A stretch of DNA of 64,000 nt, from assembly GCF_000190735.1 (NCBI RefSeq), contig NC_015177.1, forward strand, positions 310,001 through 374,000. The letters are read 5' to 3'. The notes under the pieces are model-generated. The model was not told the origin of the DNA. It saw nothing but the letters and a program-made list of their open reading frames with translations, and did no database searches. Each line of letters begins with the position of its first letter. Position 1 is the first letter of the stretch. Positions 24,172 through 33,271 of this stretch are shown here, in pieces. Source of the stretch: Pseudopedobacter saltans DSM 12145 (GTDB taxonomy: Bacteria; Bacteroidota; Bacteroidia; Sphingobacteriales; Sphingobacteriaceae). Position numbers and translations under genes: made by a program.

Positions 24172-24848
24172 TATAATCCAATTTACATATCTATTGGCCA
24201 TTTATTACTTACAATAAAGGCACATCATAAGTGTTATTAGTTAACTTCATCGTTAAACTTTGAATTGGTGTTTTACCTCTTTTTTAGATATTAAGCTTTT
24301 ATTTTACAGACAGTTTAGGATTAAAGAGTATTGTTTTTAGATAAAACCCTCCAAATTAATAATTCTGTCAAGTAAACTGGTTTCACGAAGTTCTTCTTCC
24401 GAAGGAATTTTGCTGACGGTAGAACAAAAAATCAGTTAATAGCAGATGTCCTTATTTTACATCCATTATTACCTCCTGAATTTTAATTACAAGTTTCTAT
24501 CTATTGTTTGAATATGTGAATATAGTTTGTTTTGAATATAATAATGTATGTGTTCGAAAAAAACAGTTTATAATTAAAGTTAATAAATGGCAATTTTATT
24601 GAATGATTTGCCAAAAAAATACAATAAAAAAAAGACGAAAAGGTCTAATCTTGTTAATAACTAATTATAAAACCAAATGAAAGAAAAAATCATCCCTTTT
24701 GGTGATAATAGAAAGTTGTTAGGATTTCTATTTTTAAATTTAGGTATCAATAAGAGAATCACAGGGAAAATTACTTTCAAGAACCTGTCGGGCTAATAGG
24801 TGTCAATAAGTTTTATTTATCATGTCATGAGATCAAAATTTATTGTTT
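24172..24848. other. AT-rich spacer between tRNA-Ala and the peptide/efflux island
   Basis: About 680 bases without a recognisable gene. A minus-strand stretch at about 24338-24436 is open for about 33 codons and reads protein-like (it includes SKIPSEEELRETSLLDRI), but it has no start codon and may be the tail of a lost gene. A strong AGGAGG-like sequence with an ATG on the minus strand near 24466 opens only four codons. A possible peptide ORF at 24677-24796 is listed separately. Confidence 0.4.
24677..24796 (+). CDS. Possible 39-residue peptide ORF, unknown
   Basis: A short open frame starting MKEKIIPFGDNRKLLGFLFL and ending in KNLSG, with an A-rich leader (ATAAAACCAA) directly before the ATG, as is usual for Bacteroidota. 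It is basic, with a hydrophobic centre. It lies 52 bases upstream of the HTH gene, so it could be a leader peptide or a small secreted peptide. No family is recognised and chance is possible. Confidence 0.3.
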   Translation: MKEKIIPFGDNRKLLGFLFLNLGINKRITGKITFKNLSG

Positions 24849-25136
24849 ATGCCAAAATATTACTTCGATAGACTTGAATATCTAGATGAATTGATACGAC
24901 ATAGAAGAACAGGAAGTCCATCCCAATTAGCCGAAAAATTTAATGTGTCTAAACGTACTGTTTTTGAATATATAGAGATTTTAAAATCTCTGGGAGCTGA
25001 GGTTGAATATTGTAGATATAGGGAGACATATTATTATAAACGACAGGGGCGATTTGATTTCCATTTTAAGTTAATCAATACGCTAGTGATTTTGTTAATG
25101 CAATTTGTTATCTCGTTGGAAAGCTATTTGTTTTAA
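24849..25136 (+). CDS. Small HTH DNA-binding protein
   Basis: A 95-residue protein starting at the ATG at 24849 (MPKYYFDRLEYLDELIRHRR); an in-frame TTG lies 6 bases before. Residues about 20-60 form a DeoR/HTH_11-type winged helix (GSPSQLAEKFNVSKRTVFEYIEILKSLG). The rest turns hydrophobic (LINTLVILLMQFVISLESYLF), so the C-terminus may contact the membrane. It lies 48 bases upstream of the RND adaptor on the same strand and is the only visible transcription factor of this island, so it is the likely local regulator. Confidence 0.75.
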   Translation: MPKYYFDRLEYLDELIRHRRTGSPSQLAEKFNVSKRTVFEYIEILKSLGAEVEYCRYRETYYYKRQGRFDFHFKLINTLVILLMQFVISLESYLF

Positions 25137-25184
25137 TTGTTTTTTTGTAAAAAATAAAACATCCTTTTTCATAAACTTCTTCTT

Positions 25185-26276
25185 ATGCATTTATTCATGA
25201 TATTAAGAATTCCTATACCACTTTTTGTTTTGGCAGTTATCGTATCCTGTAATAATACCGAAACGACAGATTCAGATAATGTTATCCAAAAAAGCCCTTT
25301 TCAAAAAACAGAAGTCGTAGTGCAAACCGTACCTGTAAAAACAGGTGTCTTCAATCAGGAAATTATTAGTAATGGAAAAGTTTTTGCTGAAAATAACGCA
25401 GAAATAAAGTTTCCGGTATATGGTGCCATCCAACAAATTTTTGTTAAAAACGGACAAAGAATATCAAAAGGACAACTCCTTGCTACTCTCGATGACACAG
25501 ACTTAAGAAACAAATTTAATCGTATTAAGGAAGCTCTGGAAAAAGCTCAGGTCGATCTGGATGATCGGCTTATAGATTATGGTTATCGTCTAAAAGATTC
25601 GACAAAAGTTCCTGCCGATATTATGAAAATGGCTCGTATTAAAAGCGGATATGCAAGTGTCCGGTTTGATTACGCAGAAGCTTTGGCAAGTTTAGGAAAG
25701 ACTCGGATTATTGCACCCTTTTCGGGGAAAATTGCCAATATGGAAGCACGAGAATTCAATACGAGCGATAACTTTAGGAAATTATGTACCTTAATAGATG
25801 ATTCTCGCTTGAATGTAGAATTTAATGTACTGGAAACCGAATATCACTCTATTTCAAAAGGTTCCGCAATTGAGGTATCTCCTTATGGAAGTAATATCTC
25901 GGTAAAAGGAATCGTATCTGATATTAACCCTTTGATAGATGATAACGGAATGATTAAGATTACCGGAGTAATAAATAATATCGGTGAAAATTTGTTAAAT
26001 GGAATGAGTGTTAAAGTTATTATAAAAAAAGGTATTCCGGAACAAATGTTTATTCCTAAACAGGCAGTATTGCAAAGACAAGATAGGCAAGTTGTTTTTA
26101 CTTACGAAAATGGTCGGTCGAAATGGAATTATGTAGAAACCGAACTCCAGAATACTCATTTAGTAACTATTAAATCGGGATTAAAAAATGGTCAGCAAGT
26201 TATTATAAGTAATAATTTTAATTTGGCGCATGATGCCGAAGTGATTCTGGATGATAGCAAATCAGAACCCCAATAA
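25185..26276 (+). CDS. RND efflux periplasmic adaptor (membrane fusion protein)
   Basis: A 363-residue lipoprotein-type adaptor that bridges an RND pump and a TolC channel in the periplasm. The N-terminus has a hydrophobic leader with a lipobox-like VIVSC ending near residue 22; a second ATG 12 bases in gives the same mature protein. The biotinyl-lipoyl half-motifs (VYGAIQQIFVKNGQRISKGQLLATL and IIAPFSGKIANMEAREF) flank a helical hairpin of normal length, followed by a beta-barrel and a membrane-proximal domain. Its end overlaps the first RND permease by 26 bases. The matching outer-membrane channel is probably the TolC-like gene at 38580-40061. Confidence 0.9.
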   Translation: MHLFMILRIPIPLFVLAVIVSCNNTETTDSDNVIQKSPFQKTEVVVQTVPVKTGVFNQEIISNGKVFAENNAEIKFPVYGAIQQIFVKNGQRISKGQLLATLDDTDLRNKFNRIKEALEKAQVDLDDRLIDYGYRLKDSTKVPADIMKMARIKSGYASVRFDYAEALASLGKTRIIAPFSGKIANMEAREFNTSDNFRKLCTLIDDSRLNVEFNVLETEYHSISKGSAIEVSPYGSNISVKGIVSDINPLIDDNGMIKITGVINNIGENLLNGMSVKVIIKKGIPEQMFIPKQAVLQRQDRQVVFTYENGRSKWNYVETELQNTHLVTIKSGLKNGQQVIISNNFNLAHDAEVILDDSKSEPQ

Positions 26277-29200
26277 CTCTTGTGATAAAGGAATAAAGCT
26301 GGGATTCCCGGCCTTTAGTGTAATTATCGCTTTTACAATTTTTATGATTGTAGGAATAGCGATTACGCCTTTAATTTCACTTAGATTGGAACCATCGGGT
26401 TTCCTTAACTCTATTACTATAAATTTTAATTGGCAAAAAGCTTCTGCCGAAATGGTAGAACATGAGGTAACAGCTCGTTTGGAAGGTGCTTTAGCAACGT
26501 TAAAAGGTGTTAAAAAAATCAGTTCAAGTTCCTATACAGGAGGAGGATATGTCCGTGTAGATTTGGATGAGCATAGCAGCGTAAACCAAATCAGGTATGA
26601 AGCAGCGATACTTATCAGACAAATTTACTCAAAATTACCTATAGGTGTTACATACCCGGTAATTAGGGTAAATCAGCCTTTGGGGCAGGGGAATAAATCA
26701 GTTTTGTCTTATACAATAAATGGTAGGGGAAACTTGTCTGAAATACAACGATATGCTGAAAGAAATATTGTTCCAACATTAGCTCAGCTGAATGGGGTAT
26801 ACGACATTCGTATTTACGGTGGAAATCAATATAACTGGGAGCTTCAGTATAACTCCTCTGACCTTGTACGATATCGTATTTTTCCAGATGAAATGGTATC
26901 AGCGATAGATAAGTACTTTAAAGAGTACGAGCTGGGCAGGGTGCATGTAGATAATTACTTATCGGGAGATAGCGAATATCGTTATCTAAAATTGAGGGCA
27001 AGAAGAACAGATTCTATCCCGTGGGGAAGTATTCCGGTAAAAAAGATAGGTGGTGGGATTGTTTACCTGGGGGATATAGCTAAAGCAAAATATGTGGAAC
27101 AGAAACCCGGATCTTATTATCGTATAAATGGTTTAAATGCGATTAATCTGATCGTATATGCGGCAGAGGGGACAAATTATATTTCATTGGCAGGAGAAAT
27201 TAAAAGGCAAATGGAGCAGTTGAAAAAAAGTCTTCCTGGTGATTATTCTATCGTTCTCTCTTATGATTCTTCCGAACATCTCAAAAAAGAGCTGGATAAA
27301 ATAATTTGGCGTTCACTTTGTACATTGGCAATTCTGCTGCTATTTGTATTTATAGTGAGTCGGCAGTTAAACTATTTACTCCTTATTCTAATTTCGCTTG
27401 TAGCTAATTTATTATTAGCATTTATTCTTTACTACTGTCTGAAGCTGGAAATTAACCTTTACTCTCTGGCAGCTATTACTGTATCTATGGGGATGATCAC
27501 AGATAACAGTATAGTGGTTATCGATCATGTCCGACATAAAAATAATTTAAAGGTTTTCTTAGCAGTAACAGGCTCGACCCTAACAACAATAGGTGCAGTT
27601 TGTATTATTTTTTTTCTGGACGAGCAGCAAAAAGTTAATCTACTGGATTTCGCATGGGTAATGATTGTTAATCTGGGGATTTCCTTATTGGTAGCCTTAT
27701 TTCTTATTCCGGCTTTACTGGAAAAAATACCTCTGCCACAGCAGCGCTTGTCTTTAATGATCCGAAGGAAAAGGAAGGTAGTGAAGTGGAACCGATTTTA
27801 TTCACTTTTTATAAGTTTTAATTGCCGTTTCAGGATATATTATATTATAGTTCTGATTCTCATCTTTGGCCTTCCGTTTTTTATGCTTCCTGCAAAAATC
27901 GAACAAAAAGATTTCTGGGGAGCAAAGATGTATAATGCAACCTTTGGTAGTAGTTTTTATAACGAAAATATAAGGTTCGGGGCTGAAAAATGGTTGGGTG
28001 GGACATTGCGGTTATTTATATCGCAGCCCGGCAGATTTGACTATGGTAATAATTCTCATGAGCGTACCCGGTTAACCGTAAATATCAGTATGCCAAAGGG
28101 AGCAAGTTTGGCCCAAATGAATCGGATAGCAGTGGATTTCGAGAATTATCTGAGTCAATTCAAAGAAATAGAAAAATTTCAATGTAAGGTTAATAGTGGA
28201 CAGAGCGCTTCTATTGATATTCTGTTTCATGAGGAATATGATGAAGGAGTTTTTCCTGATTTTTTAAAAAGTGAACTGGAAACAAAGGCGATTTATACGG
28301 GGCTGGCAGATTTTACGATAAGTGGTGTAGGGCAGGGATTTAATAACCAGGTTAATACACAGAATGCTAATTACAGCATCGTTTTACAGGGGTTTAATTA
28401 TCAGGAATTGCGCAATTGGGCAGAACAGGTTAAAGATATACTCTCCGAAAATCCCAGGGTTGATAAGATTTCAATTGGAACTGAAAGAGACTGGTCGGGA
28501 AGAAAGCTGGATGATGAATTTGTTTTTCGTATTGATGACAACGATCAATTACTGGTTAATAATGTATCCCCAAGAAATATGCAAGCTGCATTTAATGATT
28601 TTTCTGCCGATAAACGTCCCGCAGGATCAATATTTTATCGAGGAAATTACATTCCGGTAGTATTAGTCCCGACTAAACCTACTTCCACTATATGGCAGGT
28701 GATGAACGAACCTGTACAGGCCGACTCGGGAGCCTACATTCGATTAAATGGCTTCGCTTCGGTTGATAAGGAAAAAGTGGAAGATAAAATATTTAGGGAA
28801 AATCAGCAGTATCAGCTTGTGGTAAATTATAATTTTATTGGAGATCATTTTTTTGCTACGATGCTGTCCGATAGAGTCATAAACCGTATAAAAGTCAATT
28901 TGCCTTTTGGATATACTATAGAAAGTGCCACAGTAAACTTTTGGAGAGGTTCAGAAAAAAAACTGGCGTGGACTATCTTTCTTACCATAGCCATTGTATT
29001 TATGGTCTGTGCTGTTTTACTAAACTCTATAAGTCAGCCATTAGCTGTAATCGCCATGATTCCGATCTCTTTCATTGGGGTATTTATCACTTCTTATTTT
29101 TTCGACTATCGTTTTGATGAAGGCGGATATGCAGCTTTTATTATTTTATGTGGTGTTGTCGTGAATGCCGCGCTCTTTATTCTTAATGATTATAACAATC

Positions 29201-29478
29201 TTTTAAAAGATCAGGGACATAAAGATAAATTGACATTATTTGTAAAATCATATAACTCTAAAATAATACCTGTTATTCTCAGTACGGTTTCAATGATTAT
29301 TGGGTTAATCCCCTTTATTATTTACTCTAAAAATGATGTTTTCTGGTATGCGCTTGCTATAAGTACAATCGGAGGACTGGTTTTTTCCATGATAGCAGTA
29401 CTGGTTTTCTTACCTATGTTTTTAAAAGGAATAGGAAAGAAAAGCAGAAAATTTAAATTGATTAAGAACAGGTTATAA
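26251..29478 (+). CDS. RND permease, first of a pair
   Basis: A 1075-residue inner-membrane RND transporter with about 12 helices and two large periplasmic loops. It starts inside the end of the adaptor gene. The TM4 proton-relay motif is MGMITDNSIVVIDH, with one Asp where AcrB has two. The TM10 lysine region reads VVVNAALFILND, lacking the AcrB lysine, a pattern common in other RND subgroups. It differs strongly from the next gene, so the pair looks like a heteromeric pump similar to MdtBC. The substrate is unknown. The gene context points to an endogenous product rather than a drug (inference). Confidence 0.9.
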   Translation: MIANQNPNNSCDKGIKLGFPAFSVIIAFTIFMIVGIAITPLISLRLEPSGFLNSITINFNWQKASAEMVEHEVTARLEGALATLKGVKKISSSSYTGGGYVRVDLDEHSSVNQIRYEAAILIRQIYSKLPIGVTYPVIRVNQPLGQGNKSVLSYTINGRGNLSEIQRYAERNIVPTLAQLNGVYDIRIYGGNQYNWELQYNSSDLVRYRIFPDEMVSAIDKYFKEYELGRVHVDNYLSGDSEYRYLKLRARRTDSIPWGSIPVKKIGGGIVYLGDIAKAKYVEQKPGSYYRINGLNAINLIVYAAEGTNYISLAGEIKRQMEQLKKSLPGDYSIVLSYDSSEHLKKELDKIIWRSLCTLAILLLFVFIVSRQLNYLLLILISLVANLLLAFILYYCLKLEINLYSLAAITVSMGMITDNSIVVIDHVRHKNNLKVFLAVTGSTLTTIGAVCIIFFLDEQQKVNLLDFAWVMIVNLGISLLVALFLIPALLEKIPLPQQRLSLMIRRKRKVVKWNRFYSLFISFNCRFRIYYIIVLILIFGLPFFMLPAKIEQKDFWGAKMYNATFGSSFYNENIRFGAEKWLGGTLRLFISQPGRFDYGNNSHERTRLTVNISMPKGASLAQMNRIAVDFENYLSQFKEIEKFQCKVNSGQSASIDILFHEEYDEGVFPDFLKSELETKAIYTGLADFTISGVGQGFNNQVNTQNANYSIVLQGFNYQELRNWAEQVKDILSENPRVDKISIGTERDWSGRKLDDEFVFRIDDNDQLLVNNVSPRNMQAAFNDFSADKRPAGSIFYRGNYIPVVLVPTKPTSTIWQVMNEPVQADSGAYIRLNGFASVDKEKVEDKIFRENQQYQLVVNYNFIGDHFFATMLSDRVINRIKVNLPFGYTIESATVNFWRGSEKKLAWTIFLTIAIVFMVCAVLLNSISQPLAVIAMIPISFIGVFITSYFFDYRFDEGGYAAFIILCGVVVNAALFILNDYNNLLKDQGHKDKLTLFVKSYNSKIIPVILSTVSMIIGLIPFIIYSKNDVFWYALAISTIGGLVFSMIAVLVFLPMFLKGIGKKSRKFKLIKNRL

Positions 29479-29489
29479 AAGATTAGCGT

Positions 29490-32400
29490 ATGGTCAAGTT
29501 TCTTATACATAAGCCGGTAGCTGTAATTGTTGTTTTTGTTGCACTAATGCTTTTAGGTATTCTTGCTATAAAAAAAATACCTATTTCTTCCTTGCCTGAT
29601 ATCGATATTCCAGAGATTACTGTTCATGTAAATAATAGAAATTTTTCGGCTTATGAATTGGAAAATACTGTGATTAAACGTCTGCAGGCTTTATTATTTC
29701 AGGTGCCGGATATTGCCGACATACATACAGAAACAAAAGATGGCTACTCTATTATTCGCCTGCGGTTTAATTATGGGTCGGATATTAACCATGCATTTCT
29801 TGAAGTAAATGAAAAGATTGATCTTTCCATGAATAGTTTGCCTCGAGATATGGAACGGCCAATCGTAATTAAATCGAGTATAACAGACTTGCCTGTATTT
29901 TATATTAATCTTCGCTTGAAAAAAAATGATGCATTTAAAGATGCTTCCTTCAGATTTATTGAATTGAGCAATTTTGCTGAAAAAGTTATTAAACGCAGGT
30001 TGGAACAGTTGCCAGAGATCGCTTTTGTAGATATTACCGGCATGGTACATTCAGAGGTTTGTATTATCCCGGATAAAGCAATTATGCAGGCATTAAACTT
30101 TAAAGATGACGATTTTAAGCGAATTATCGAAAGCAATAACCTGATTTTGGGTAATGTAAGAGCTACAGATAGCGATTTACAATATAACATACGGTTCTCA
30201 TCGGCGAATATATCCTCAGTTGAAGATATTCGTAATATTCCATTTATCCTTAGGGGAAGAATATTCAAATTAAAGGATATAGCCAAAATTGAAATCAGAA
30301 GCCAGGAACCATCAGGAGCATTTATAGCGCATAATGAGCCTGCATTAAGCCTGGCTGTTATCAAGCAACCTGCTTCCAGAATGGAAGACCTGCATGAAAA
30401 TGTTAAAAAATTGCTCGAAAAGCTCGAGAAGACATATCCGGATATACAATTTGAGCAAACGCAGGACCAAACGGAGCTTCTCGATTACTCAATCAGCAAT
30501 TTAAAGCAGGATTTACTGGCAGGAAGTTTTTTTGCTTTTATACTCATGTTTTTCTTTTTGAAAAATTTACGGAGTCCTATTTTAATTGGTATATCTATTC
30601 CCGTTTCGCTGATACTAAGTATACTGTTTTTTAAGCTGTTTAATATAACTATCAATATTATTTCTTTGGCCGGTTTGGTTCTTGGCGTAGGACTGATGAT
30701 AGATAATTCAATCATAGTAATAGACAATATTACCCAGTATCGCGAACGTAAATTTGAACTGTCTGATGCTTGTGTAAAAGGAACTAACGAAATTATTCGG
30801 CCATTAATTTCTTCGGTACTTACTACCTGTTCGGTATTTCTACCTTTGATATTCTTAAGTGGGATATCAGGTGCTTTGTTTTACGACCAGGCAATGGCTA
30901 TAACTATTGGTTTGACAGTTTCCCTGTTTGTATCTATTACGCTTCTTCCCGTATTGTATAGATTGTTCCATTTAAAAAAAGTACGATTGATGGAAACCGC
31001 CTTTTTTGATAAATATGGGATTACTTTTTTTGAAAGCCTTTATGAGTCTGGTTTCCATTGGATCTTTAAGAATAAACTTGCTTCCCTGTGCATTGTTTTA
31101 GCGCTCATTGTTTCAAATATTTTCTTTTTTAATATTTTAAAAAGAGAAAAATTACCCGCTTTTGAAGAAACGGAGATCGTATTGCATGCCGATTGGAACC
31201 AAAATATCCATCCTGATGAGAGTGTAAAAAGATTGAAAACGTTAATTAATCTTTTTAAAAAAGAGGATATTTCACAGTCGAACGCGGCAGTAGGGGGGCA
31301 ACAATATTTGCTAAATAAAGACAAACAACTTTCATTATCAGAAATTGAACTTTATATAAAAGCTAAAGATGTCCAAACTTTAAAAAATATTAAGGAGAAA
31401 ATACAAAGCTTTATGGCCCTAAATTTTCCTGCTGCCTCTTTTGAATTAAGGCCTCCAAAAAGCCTTTTCGAACGAATATTTGAGAATGGTGAGACCGATC
31501 TTGTGGTCCAATTATCACAATCGGGAGATAAATTATTACCCTCTAAAGAAGTGGTAGACCAGGTTGTTAAAAAATTGAATGCCCGATTCCCTGAAATTCA
31601 TATTAATCAGATTCCTTTACAGCAAACACTTATTTTAAATATCGATCAGGAGAAATTACTATTGTACGATCTTTCTATGGATAAGGTTTATGCCAGATTA
31701 AGGAGCTTGTTAAATGTCAGCGAGATTAGTAAACTGGGCAATGGCCCGCAACAGGTCCCTATCGTGGTTAGTTATCCCCCGAGTAATCTTGCGGAAGTTA
31801 TACATACTGTAACGGTAAGTAATAATAAAGGAATATCTATTCCTGTTTCAGGTTTTTTAAATATGAATGAAGAGGCTTACTATAAGACTATAGAAGGCGG
31901 AAGAAATGGTAATTTTATTTCCCTGCCTATTGAAACCTCCAATCCCGAAAAAGTAATTCATTATTTGAATACAGAAATACAGGGAAAGGATAATCTGAAA
32001 ATTACCTACGAAGGAAGCTATTTCTCGAATAAAAAGCTGGTTAATGAAATGACTATTGTATTACTGGTATCTGTACTTTTACTGTATTTCATTCTGGCTG
32101 CGCAGTTCGAATCGCTTATACAACCTTTAATAGTCTTGTTTGAGTTGCCTATCAGTATGAGCGGAGCGTTGATTTTACTGTATGTTTTTAATTCCTCTTT
32201 AAATCTTATTTCACTGATAGGTCTGGTGGTTATGTGCGGGATTATTATAAACGATTCGATTTTAAAAATCGATACCATAAACGACTTATGTAAGAATTAT
32301 GGCTATAATTTAATGGATGCCATTCATACAGCAGGTACCAGGCGGTTAAAATCTATTATCATGACCAGTATGACAACTGTTCTTTCGGTAATTCCTTTTT

Positions 32401-32552
32401 TATTCGGAAATGATATCGGGTCTGTGTTGCAAAGGCCATTATCATTAGCGCTGATAGGTGGAATGCTGATTGGTACACCAATTAGTCTGTATTTTATTCC
32501 TTTGGTTTATTGGTTTTATTACCGAAATTCCGAGTCTCCAAAGAAATTATAA
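29490..32552 (+). CDS. RND permease, second of a pair
   Basis: A 1020-residue RND transporter that begins MVKFLIHKPVAVIVVFVALM, the usual first helix. The TM4 motif is LGVGLMIDNSIIVIDN and the TM10 region is MCGIIINDSILKID. The porter-domain segments SSLPDIDIPEITV and EVNEKIDLSMNSLPRDMERP are normal. It starts 11 bases after the first permease. It ends 221 bases before the NVEALA-like peptide gene, and the AT-rich spacer between them shows no clear terminator. HAE1- or HME-type specificity cannot be settled by eye. Confidence 0.9.
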   Translation: MVKFLIHKPVAVIVVFVALMLLGILAIKKIPISSLPDIDIPEITVHVNNRNFSAYELENTVIKRLQALLFQVPDIADIHTETKDGYSIIRLRFNYGSDINHAFLEVNEKIDLSMNSLPRDMERPIVIKSSITDLPVFYINLRLKKNDAFKDASFRFIELSNFAEKVIKRRLEQLPEIAFVDITGMVHSEVCIIPDKAIMQALNFKDDDFKRIIESNNLILGNVRATDSDLQYNIRFSSANISSVEDIRNIPFILRGRIFKLKDIAKIEIRSQEPSGAFIAHNEPALSLAVIKQPASRMEDLHENVKKLLEKLEKTYPDIQFEQTQDQTELLDYSISNLKQDLLAGSFFAFILMFFFLKNLRSPILIGISIPVSLILSILFFKLFNITINIISLAGLVLGVGLMIDNSIIVIDNITQYRERKFELSDACVKGTNEIIRPLISSVLTTCSVFLPLIFLSGISGALFYDQAMAITIGLTVSLFVSITLLPVLYRLFHLKKVRLMETAFFDKYGITFFESLYESGFHWIFKNKLASLCIVLALIVSNIFFFNILKREKLPAFEETEIVLHADWNQNIHPDESVKRLKTLINLFKKEDISQSNAAVGGQQYLLNKDKQLSLSEIELYIKAKDVQTLKNIKEKIQSFMALNFPAASFELRPPKSLFERIFENGETDLVVQLSQSGDKLLPSKEVVDQVVKKLNARFPEIHINQIPLQQTLILNIDQEKLLLYDLSMDKVYARLRSLLNVSEISKLGNGPQQVPIVVSYPPSNLAEVIHTVTVSNNKGISIPVSGFLNMNEEAYYKTIEGGRNGNFISLPIETSNPEKVIHYLNTEIQGKDNLKITYEGSYFSNKKLVNEMTIVLLVSVLLLYFILAAQFESLIQPLIVLFELPISMSGALILLYVFNSSLNLISLIGLVVMCGIIINDSILKIDTINDLCKNYGYNLMDAIHTAGTRRLKSIIMTSMTTVLSVIPFLFGNDIGSVLQRPLSLALIGGMLIGTPISLYFIPLVYWFYYRNSESPKKL

Positions 32553-32773
32553 TCTATTAAGTATTATAGTATCTCATTTTCCAATTTACCGCCTGTTAGG
32601 TTGGAAGAATAATATTACAAGGATTTATACACATTAATGGATTTGGGAGTCCTTTATATTGATTATTGAGATATTTCAACTGATTGCCTATCTGGAGAAA
32701 AAATCTGAGTGCAGATTTTCTGCATTGTAGATTGGTAACTTTATAACAATATAAACCTTTTAATTTTTTTTAT

Positions 32774-33181
32774 ATGAAAAAACAAAAAAAAGCAATTCCC
32801 TTAGTAGCTAAGGTAATTGGAAGTGCTGTATTTCTTTTTGTATTTATTTTTAACATCATGATGTTCGTCCAAAAGAATAGCAACACCAGCAATTTATCTC
32901 TTGAAAGCCTGAAAGCTTATGCGCAGACGGGAGGAGAAAATGGGGAAGGGGGAGAAGGAGGGGGAGAGAACAGTACTTGTCCGGAAGGGCTTTCTAAAGG
33001 AGATTATTCTAGTGTTCAATTGGGGGAACCTTATCAATGGTGGAATCCAAGTGAAGGAAAATATTATACTTGTTATAATTATGAGAAAACTTTTATATGT
33101 AATGAGGATGGCTCAGCATGTGATGATTGTGATAGAGTTGATCAGAACTATAACTGTACTCCAACTTCACCGTCTATTTAA
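32774..33181 (+). CDS. NVEALA-like cysteine-rich peptide precursor
   Basis: A 135-residue protein with a lysine-rich start and one membrane-spanning signal segment (about 12-33), then LSLESLKAYA at 41-50. That matches the NVEALA-type signature in position and in pattern: a leader helix followed by a conserved segment ending in Ala. Cleavage after AYA (residue 50) would release an 85-residue product with a Gly/Glu-rich linker (QTGGENGEGGEGGGEN) and six cysteines at 69, 100, 109, 116, 119 and 128. NVEALA proteins are short exported peptides of unknown function, often found beside beta-propeller lipoproteins, as here. Confidence 0.7.
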   Translation: MKKQKKAIPLVAKVIGSAVFLFVFIFNIMMFVQKNSNTSNLSLESLKAYAQTGGENGEGGEGGGENSTCPEGLSKGDYSSVQLGEPYQWWNPSEGKYYTCYNYEKTFICNEDGSACDDCDRVDQNYNCTPTSPSI

Positions 33182-33215
33182 GTGAATGAGTTATAGCTTT
33201 TGAAAGAGTGAGTAG

Positions 33216-33256
33216 TTCCAAGACTTGTGAACTTTTTTAGCTCACAAGTCTTGGAA
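33216..33256 (+). promoter_or_regulatory. 15-bp perfect hairpin between the peptide gene and the first propeller
   Basis: Arms at 33216-33230 and 33242-33256 pair perfectly around an 11-base, T-rich loop. The hairpin begins 35 bases after the peptide stop and ends 15 bases before the propeller ATG. There is no T run after it, so it may be an mRNA 3' barrier or processing site that makes the peptide transcript more abundant than the propeller transcripts, rather than a standard terminator. Confidence 0.7.
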
Positions 33257-33271
33257 TATAATAATTATTGT

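Noticed and set aside
26251-32552. Loss of the AcrB-type TM10 lysine and one TM4 aspartate as a sign of inactive RND pumps
   Set aside because: Many RND subgroups use a single acidic residue and lack that lysine, so this does not show inactivity.
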